Below, piece after piece: positions 1 to 3,647 of a stretch of DNA of 6,081 nt; position 1 is the stretch's first letter; each line of letters begins with the position of its first letter. The position numbers were made by a program, and so were the translations under genes. The notes beneath the pieces were generated by a model. The model was given only the letters and a program-made list of their open reading frames with translations. It had not been told where the DNA came from and did no database searches. Source of the DNA: SbD1 sp039679945 (lineage in GTDB: Bacteria > Desulfobacterota > Syntrophobacteria > Syntrophobacterales > Syntrophobacteraceae); NCBI GenBank assembly GCA_039679945.1, contig JBDKTY010000232.1, positions 1-6,081 of the forward strand. The letters are read 5' to 3'.

Positions 1-149
1 GGGTGGAGGAGATTCTACGGGAGAAGCCAAGGGGGAGGCTACCCGACCTCGATAATTTGCTAAAAAGCTTGATTGATGGAATGCAGAAAAAGAAAACGGT
101 ATTTGTGAATGATAATCAGGTGGACAGGGTGGAGGCGGAGAGATGGTGA
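1..149 (+). CDS. RusA-family Holliday-junction resolvase, C-terminal part (5' end outside window)
   Basis: The open frame enters from the left edge (codons from base 3) and ends at TGA 147-149, giving about 48 residues. They contain PDLDNLLKSLIDGM followed by VFVNDNQVDRVEAE. This matches the C-terminal half of RusA-like endonucleases, where two aspartates in a D-x-D-N motif, a lysine four residues on, and a third aspartate before a Q-[VI] strand form the metal and DNA site. All of these positions are present here. RusA enzymes are small homodimers that nick four-way DNA junctions. In phages they resolve recombination or replication intermediates so that unbranched concatemers can be packaged. 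The gene overlaps the next by 7 bases (ATG at 143), so the two are probably co-translated. The family call is seen in the sequence; activity is inferred. The N-terminus cannot be judged. Confidence 0.85.
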   Translation, partial: VEEILREKPRGRLPDLDNLLKSLIDGMQKKKTVFVNDNQVDRVEAERW

Positions 150-442
150 AGAATTATCCGGGTGATGGAGGGAACTTCCAATTAAAAGTGCAGCTTCAGC
201 ACATTGCTGAAACCAACAAATTGGTTGAAGCAAATGGGGAAATCTTGACAGAGAGCGAGATGTTGCTCGTCAAAAATCTCTGGAGGAAGGCAAAGCGGTT
301 TAAGATCGAGTTGGAAGACCTCCTGCAGGAAGCGCGCTTGGCCAAGTGTATGGGGATAGACGTGAAGGAGCACTTGGAGCGATACATCGAAACTTGGAGA
401 CGTGATGTATGCTCCACGGCCGGGCCATTACCTCTTGAATGA
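143..442 (+). CDS. hypothetical phage protein, 99 aa, helical
   Basis: The ATG at 143 has GGAGG at 131-135, seven bases upstream, so the start is well supported. The protein is soluble-looking and mostly predicted helical. It has a charged central stretch (ESEMLLVKNLWRKAKRFKIE, about residues 37-56) and alternating acidic and basic residues to about residue 88. There is no signal peptide, membrane segment or cysteine cluster. I do not recognise a family. It overlaps the RusA-like gene by 7 bases and the sigma-like gene by 38 bases, so it sits in a tight three-gene set between the recombination and late-regulation genes. A DNA- or protein-binding accessory role is possible, but nothing in the sequence fixes it. 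The last dozen codons lie under the next gene's start and may be poorly constrained. Confidence 0.7.
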   Translation: MVKNYPGDGGNFQLKVQLQHIAETNKLVEANGEILTESEMLLVKNLWRKAKRFKIELEDLLQEARLAKCMGIDVKEHLERYIETWRRDVCSTAGPLPLE

Positions 443-665
443 GTGGGATCTTGCCCGCAAGCACCTTTCGGACCGCCAATGGCAGGCGGTGAAGTTGGTC
501 TATCGGGATGGTCTGTTTCAAAGCGCAGCGGCGCAGGAGATGGGATTGGGGCGACCCGGAGTCGCAATGCTGATTGCTAGGGCGATGGAGCGTCTAAGAC
601 CAATTGCGTGCTGTTTTAGGACTTTGAAACGGATTCAGGAATACCATGATTTGATGGGCGCGTGA
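405..665 (+). CDS. sigma-70 region-4-like HTH protein, probable late-gene transcription activator
   Basis: 86 aa if started at ATG 405. A GTG lies immediately before it at 402, but GGAG at 396-399 is five bases from the ATG and only two from the GTG, so ATG is preferred. Residues 21-66 (LSDRQWQAVKL...GLFQSAAAQEMGLGRPGVAMLIARAMERLR) have the layout of sigma-70 region 4: a helix with L-[ST]-x-R-Q, a turn, an alanine-rich first HTH helix, then G-x-x-R-x-x-V in the recognition helix. Such small sigma-like or ArpU/RinA-like proteins commonly sit at the end of the early region of Gram-positive phages and activate packaging and head genes. Its place just before the packaging operon fits that role. 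It lacks the core-binding region 2, so it is more likely an activator than a full sigma factor. It overlaps the upstream gene by 38 bases; the target promoter is not evident. Confidence 0.75.
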   Translation: MYAPRPGHYLLNEWDLARKHLSDRQWQAVKLVYRDGLFQSAAAQEMGLGRPGVAMLIARAMERLRPIACCFRTLKRIQEYHDLMGA

Positions 666-707
666 CATGAAACGCGCAAATAAGATGAAGGGTAAACTAA
701 GCCCGCC

Positions 708-736
708 GGGCAGCAACGATCATCATGATCCTGCCC
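708..736 (+). other. stem-loop near the 5' end of the candidate RNA
   Basis: GGGCAG (708-713) pairs with CTGCCC (731-736). Above a four-base bulge, CAAC, GATCA (718-722) pairs with TGATC (726-730) around a three-base loop. The 11 pairs sit 43 bases after the sigma-like gene stops. No T-run follows, so it is not a standard intrinsic terminator. I read it as a 5'-domain helix of the candidate RNA, though it could also protect the 3' end of the upstream mRNA. Confidence 0.5.
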
Positions 737-840
737 ACCCTGCTAGGGGGAAGATAAAACCGGGGAATATCGGCTATCACATGAGCGGATCCCCGGCCAG
801 GAAGAAGCCACCCCATGGATCCAGTATCCGCAAGGGGCGT

Positions 841-960
841 TGGCGAAGGGTCCGACAAGGTGCTCCCCCTGTTGCCGGATGAGTATGGGGAGCGTTGTCT
901 CTGGGGTTGGCGTATGAGTGCTGACTAGAGGAATTTGCCTCGTCCGGGGACCGTTGGCCA
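841..960 (+). other. putative four-way RNA junction inside the candidate RNA
   Basis: A closing stem pairs 841-853 with 948-960. It has 11 of 13 Watson-Crick pairs; the two G-G mismatches flank two A-T pairs. Inside lie three consecutive stems. The first is 854-858/895-899, continued by the perfect 7-bp GCTCCCC/GGGGAGC (862-868/887-893). The second is 905-911/920-926, with three wobbles. The third is GAGG/CCTC (928-931/938-941) with a six-base loop. The first inner stem begins directly at the closing stem, as expected for coaxial stacking in a junction. This is the best-defined fold in the non-coding region. It comes from visual pairing only; no energy or covariation was computed. Confidence 0.5.
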
Positions 961-1423
961 TCCGAAAATGGGCGTCGCACTGCGGGGCGCTTAAACCAAG
1001 GGGGGGGAGTCTGGGTACCCCCTACCGCAGCCAAATAGAAAATGAGGGGTCTGCGATAGATGCCTGATCATGGAAAAGGCTCGGGAATCCGAAAATACAA
1101 TCGTAACCGAGTGAAGTGCAAACGGTACCGTGATCCCGGGAGAGACGAACGAAACAAGGCGCGATCTATCGTTTCGCGCGTTTTGGGGTTTAAGGATCCC
1201 GTTGGGGGTATGTCCAGAGTAATTGCAAGCTTTCCGGCAAGCCTCGCCCAATCGGTAAAATTGGAGTGTCAACGGAGAGGGCGCGCTGTTTGAGCCTCAC
1301 TTACCATATGTGGGAAGAGATCGGACACCGCCTGCAAGGGCGATGCCTGCAAAATATCGGGCGGGGTTGTGTCTCGCCCACAAAAAGGTCCGGCGGGAGT
1401 CGCTCGCGATACCTGACCGGCTT

Positions 1424-1520
1424 GAGCTCTCCCAAAAGGATTACGTGTGCAAAGGTATCCTGCCAAGCAAATACCGGAAGATTGGCCGCGATGCCGCCCA
1501 ACCCGGGGATAGGAGAGCTC
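1424..1520 (+). other. subdomain of the candidate RNA closed by a perfect 9-bp stem
   Basis: GAGCTCTCC at 1424-1432 is the exact reverse complement of GGAGAGCTC at 1512-1520. The 79 bases between contain two hairpins in series: GGTAT/ATACC (1454-1458/1471-1475) and TTGG/CCAA (1482-1485/1498-1501). An alternative pairing exists between TATCC (1456-1460) and GGATA (1507-1511). Two overlapping frames are open across this stretch, but neither looks protein-like, so I treat the segment as RNA structure. Confidence 0.45.
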
Positions 1521-1659
1521 TTTAAAAATTGAGACCACCGACGGGTGAACAATCGAAAGGGGTGTTTATGGCTCGCCGAACTGTCTGTGCCGATGGAGTG
1601 AACAGCCTAGGCGAAGAGACCAACGTGACGGCGAGGCGAGACTGTATTTGATTCTTAGC

Positions 1660-1686
1660 TAATGCCCTCAGACGGCATTACTGAGG
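1660..1686 (+). other. hairpin with competing pairing just upstream of the tRNA
   Basis: TAATGCC (1660-1666) pairs with GGCATTA (1674-1680) around a seven-base loop. The loop and last stem base, CCTCAG (1666-1671), are also exactly complementary to CTGAGG (1681-1686). With essentially no connecting loops both stems could not form in full, so this is either a compressed or partial pseudoknot or a two-state switch. It ends three bases before the tRNA 5' end, where it could influence RNase P cleavage or cap the 3' end of the candidate RNA. Confidence 0.5.
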
Positions 1687-1689
1687 AAC

Positions 1690-1770
1690 CCCATGGTGGC
1701 CGAGTGGTTGATGGCGCCCGCCTGTAGAGCGGGAGGGAAACCCGCGGTGGTTCGAATCCATCCCATGGGA
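1690..1770 (+). tRNA. tRNA-Tyr, anticodon GUA (1724-1726)
   Basis: Complete class II cloverleaf. Acceptor 1690-1696 pairs with 1763-1769 (7 of 7), discriminator A1770. The D stem is GCC/GGC (1699-1701/1713-1715). The anticodon stem is CCCGC/GCGGG (1717-1721/1729-1733), with loop CTGTAGA giving anticodon GTA. A 12-base variable arm (1734-1745) contains GGG-AAA-CCC. The T stem is 1746-1750/1758-1762 with loop TTCGAAT. CCA is not encoded (ACT follows the acceptor stem), so it must be added after 3' processing. The long variable arm is the bacterial tRNA-Tyr form, but the first pair is C1:G72, whereas bacterial tRNA-Tyr normally has G1:C72. It lies between the candidate RNA and the packaging operon on the same strand. 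It could serve translation, mRNA processing, or both. Confidence 0.95.
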
Positions 1771-1782
1771 CTATTGCTTAAA

Positions 1783-1843
1783 ATGCACAGGAATTTAGAG
1801 ACAACCGAGTCTCAAGGCGGTAAATTTGACCATTTCTGTGCAT
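1783..1843 (+). promoter_or_regulatory. 12-bp leader stem between the tRNA and the packaging operon
   Basis: Bases 1783-1794 pair with 1832-1843 over 12 positions, with one G-T wobble. Inside sits a hairpin, GAGAC/GTCTC (1798-1802/1809-1813), with loop AACCGA. A second arrangement competes: AATTTA (1792-1797) with TAAATT (1821-1826), leaving the purine-rich AAGGCGG (1814-1820) as a bulge. No T-run follows, so it is not a terminator. It ends 27 bases before the GTG start of the next gene and could stabilise the 5' end of the packaging mRNA after tRNA excision, or form part of the structured RNA. Pairing is seen; function is inferred. Confidence 0.5.
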
Positions 1844-1870
1844 AGATGGAATAAGGAAAGAGGAAAGAAC

Positions 1871-2053
1871 GTGAGTGACGAGCTCATTAAGTTTGTTGCA
1901 TCGCTGCCTCCAATTATGTCGGCCATCGCGCTTGATGGAAATGGTGATGGGGCGAGGATCAAACTCGATATATCCCGCCAGTATGCCCAGGAGATCTTGA
2001 AGTTGCAGGGGCTATCGGGGCAGAGTTTTGAAGTCACGATCAGGCCAGTGTAA
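1871..2053 (+). CDS. small conserved-looking phage protein, 60 aa, upstream of terminase
   Basis: I chose the GTG at 1871 because GAGGA at 1860-1864 is six bases upstream and the protein then begins VSDELIKFVASLPPIMSAIAL. The frame stays open back to a TTG at 1826 (75 aa), but that start would lie inside the 1783-1843 stem. The sequence is an amphipathic N-terminal helix, then a likely beta-strand with DGNGDGARIKLDI (about residues 22-34), a helix (QYAQEILKLQGL), and a C-terminal strand SFEVTIRPV. I recall similar short proteins beside phage packaging genes, but no function is known to me. Its small alpha/beta layout could mediate protein-protein contact. It is the first gene of the late operon and ends 21 bases before the probable small terminase. 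Confidence 0.75.
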   Translation: MSDELIKFVASLPPIMSAIALDGNGDGARIKLDISRQYAQEILKLQGLSGQSFEVTIRPV

Positions 2054-2074
2054 TAAAAGCACAGGAAAGCACAA

Positions 2075-2383
2075 ATGATATACAACTCGGAGCAAGCTAG
2101 AGAAGTCGCCGCCAAGCGAAAAAACCCAGGAAGAAACCCAGGGAAGGTTCGTGCCGACCTCATTAAAGCAATGGACGGAATATGGCCATTAGAGGAAGCC
2201 CTGGCGGCCCTAAAAACATCATCTCAATCCAATAGACCCCAAGAGCGTATAGAAGCCATCAGTTTGTGGCTTGCTTATCGTCTTGGCAAGCCTATCGAGC
2301 GCAAGGAAATCACCGGGGAAGACGGAGGGTCATTGGTTGTAAAGACCGTCATTGTCCATGATACCGAACCTCTGGGAGATTAA
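2075..2383 (+). CDS. probable terminase small subunit, 102 aa
   Basis: The ATG at 2075 follows AGGA (2063-2066) by eight bases. The N-terminus is strongly basic (EVAAKRKNPGRNPGKVRADL, residues 10-29), consistent with DNA contact. A helical middle follows (LEEALAALKT; RIEAISLWLAYRLGKPIERKEITGEDGG). The AYRLGKP-x-x-R-K pattern followed by a glycine/acid-rich tail recalls small terminase or terminase-adjacent phage proteins. Small terminases form a ring that recognises the packaging initiation site and hands DNA to the large subunit. Position is the strongest support: it lies directly before the large terminase, whose start overlaps its last 26 bases. No clear helix-turn-helix is visible at the N-terminus, so it could instead be an accessory packaging protein. 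Confidence 0.6.
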   Translation: MIYNSEQAREVAAKRKNPGRNPGKVRADLIKAMDGIWPLEEALAALKTSSQSNRPQERIEAISLWLAYRLGKPIERKEITGEDGGSLVVKTVIVHDTEPLGD

Positions 2384-3647
2384 GAACGCCAACCTTCACG
2401 TGCACCCTCATCCTGGACAATCCCGAATACTCAAAGCAAAAAACCGTTTTGTTTTCATGATTGCTGGTACTCAATCGGGGAAAACGGCATTCGGGCCGGT
2501 GTGGCTTATTAATGAGATTGAGGAAAGGGGGGAGGGCGACTATCTAGCCGTGACTTCCACCTTTCCATTGCTGAAACTAAAAATGCTCCCATCTTTTCTC
2601 GATTATGCAAGGTTAACTTGTCCCTCTGGGGAGTGGAAGGCCACAGATAAGGTGTTTCAGATCGGTTTGAAGACGCGGGTTATATTTGGCTCAGCAACCC
2701 ATCCTGAAAGTCTGGAATCAGCCACCGCTAAGGCCGCATGGGTGGATGAATGCGGCCAGGATGATTTTAAGCTCGGTTCTTGGGAGGCCGTCCAACGAAG
2801 ATTATCAATCCATCAGGGGCGAGTGTTGGGAACTACCACTCCCTATAACTTGGGATGGATGAAGCAGCAGGTTTACGACCGTTGGCGCAATGGTGATTCA
2901 AATTACAAGGTGATTCAATTCCCTTCTGTGCTTAACCCGGCTTTTCCACAAGCCGAATATGACAGAGCTAAAGCAACTCTTCCATCGTGGAAATTCTCGA
3001 TGTATTATAACGGCCTCTTTGACCGCCCTGCCGGCCTGATCTACGGCGATTATTCCGACAACTACCAGGACAGGGGCGGCAACCTGGTCAAGCCATTTGA
3101 CATTCCGGCGGAATGGCCGCGCTGGGTAGGCATCGATCCGGGAGCTGACAACACAGCCACCATCTGGGTGGCCTTGGACCCTGGCCGGAACGTCTATTAT
3201 CTCTACCGGGAGACCTGCGAGGGCGGGAAGACGACTAAGCAGCACGTTGAGAAGGCGCTGGAATACGCGGCCAGGGAGAACGTGCAAGCCTGGTTCTTGG
3301 GCCAGAAATCGGAAAAGCAGTATAGGCTTGACTGGCAGGAGAACGGCATCTGGGCTCAGGAGCCATGGATTGCCGACGTGGAGGGCGGCATCGACCGGGT
3401 CATCGAACTGTTCCGTACCAAGCGCCTCTTTATCTTCGATGGCTTGGCTGGCTTGCGTGACGAACTTGGTAGCTATTCTCGCAAGCTGGATGATCGGGAT
3501 CAGCCGACACCGGAGATTAAGGACAAGGAAAAATATCACAGACTGGATGGGCTGCGGTATCTCGTGGTGGGCATCATGCAGCCACCGGCACCGAAAGAAG
3601 AAGTCGTCACCTGGCGGGTGCCAGTGAAGATCGGGGAGGACTGGTAA
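2358..3647 (+). CDS. terL: terminase large subunit (packaging ATPase and nuclease)
   Basis: 429 aa from ATG 2358; an in-frame TTG at 2352 would add two residues. Neither start has a clear SD, so translation is probably coupled to the overlapping upstream gene. The N-terminal ATPase has Walker A AGTQSGKT (residues 36-43), Walker B AAWVDEC (126-132, catalytic Glu in DE) and coupling motif GTTTP (158-162). The C-terminal RNase H-fold nuclease starts at WVGIDPGADNTATIWVALD (256-274, first catalytic Asp in IDPG) and ends with HRLDGLRYL (394-402, last catalytic Asp). The middle acidic position is less obvious: WFLGQKSEKQYRLDW, about residues 322-336. The enzyme cuts concatemeric DNA and drives it into the prohead through the portal. 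Length is usual for the family. Hand counts give about 48% GC at 2401-2700 and 60% at 3061-3360, a break near the domain linker. Confidence 0.95.
   Translation: MIPNLWEIKNANLHVHPHPGQSRILKAKNRFVFMIAGTQSGKTAFGPVWLINEIEERGEGDYLAVTSTFPLLKLKMLPSFLDYARLTCPSGEWKATDKVFQIGLKTRVIFGSATHPESLESATAKAAWVDECGQDDFKLGSWEAVQRRLSIHQGRVLGTTTPYNLGWMKQQVYDRWRNGDSNYKVIQFPSVLNPAFPQAEYDRAKATLPSWKFSMYYNGLFDRPAGLIYGDYSDNYQDRGGNLVKPFDIPAEWPRWVGIDPGADNTATIWVALDPGRNVYYLYRETCEGGKTTKQHVEKALEYAARENVQAWFLGQKSEKQYRLDWQENGIWAQEPWIADVEGGIDRVIELFRTKRLFIFDGLAGLRDELGSYSRKLDDRDQPTPEIKDKEKYHRLDGLRYLVVGIMQPPAPKEEVVTWRVPVKIGEDW

Larger units (their letters stand above)
658..1689 (+). ncRNA. candidate large structured non-coding RNA (about 1 kb, GOLLD/ROOL-like setting)
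   Basis: No convincing gene lies here on either strand. The open frames present are short, Arg/Pro/Gly-rich, overlap in several frames and lack good SD sites. Nested complementary segments run throughout: 658-663/672-677; 708-713/731-736 with 718-722/726-730; 760-766/790-796; 841-853/948-960 (11 of 13 pairs) enclosing 854-858/895-899, 862-868/887-893, 905-911/920-926 and 928-931/938-941; 980-985/1025-1030; 1080-1084/1107-1111; 1159-1164/1174-1179; 1324-1332/1360-1363 plus 1369-1373; 1424-1432/1512-1520 enclosing 1454-1458/1471-1475 and 1482-1485/1498-1501; 1536-1539/1544-1547; 1572-1578/1629-1635; 1660-1666/1674-1680. Known: GOLLD and ROOL are very large RNAs of phages and prophages, often near tRNA genes. 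Inferred: this is a relative or a new class. Individual 6-7 bp stems are expected by chance at this length, so the case rests on nesting, non-coding character and context. The ends are approximate; the 3' end may be set by RNase P at 1689/1690. Confidence 0.5.

Noticed and set aside
600..660. Late promoter with TTGAAA at about 625
   Set aside because: No -10 hexamer at proper spacing; the nearest candidates match TATAAT poorly or are spaced about 13 bases. A regulator-dependent promoter cannot be excluded.
708..736. Intrinsic terminator for the early genes
   Set aside because: Strong stem but no following T-run; the next bases are CACCCTGCTAGGGGG.
667..882. 71-aa open frame starting two bases after the sigma-like gene
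   Set aside because: No SD; the ATG sits in the loop of the 658-677 hairpin; the product is low-complexity Lys/Arg/Pro/Gly/His-rich without protein-like periodicity; it overlaps several stems of the candidate RNA.
1060..1293. 77-aa open frame
   Set aside because: Very Arg/Lys/Gly-rich, with only a weak, distant AGGGG upstream, no recognisable motif, and stems throughout. Kept only as a remote possibility for a small basic protein.
1330..1352. Direct repeat GCCTGCAA at 1330-1337 and 1345-1352 as a repeat array
   Set aside because: Only two short copies 15 bases apart, with no further units. No CRISPR-like repeats or insertion-sequence ends were seen anywhere in the window.
1266..1532. Two overlapping + frames (1266-1532 and 1310-1525) and minus frames over the same bases
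   Set aside because: Several frames open at once is expected in GC-rich sequence. The candidate starts are GTG or otherwise poorly supported, the products resemble no family, and the bases form the 1324-1373 and 1424-1520 stems.
1690..1770. tRNA as a prophage attachment site
   Set aside because: It lies inside the phage between regulator and packaging genes, with no integrase or duplicated tRNA 3' end in the window.
1826..1870. Upstream TTG start extending the 60-aa protein to 75 aa
   Set aside because: The TTG and its AAGGCGG lie within the loop of the 1783-1843 stem, whereas GTG 1871 has a well-spaced GAGGA and gives a natural N-terminus.
2898..3539. 213-aa minus-strand open frame
   Set aside because: Shadow of the large terminase nuclease domain in a GC-rich stretch; the + frame has clear catalytic motifs.
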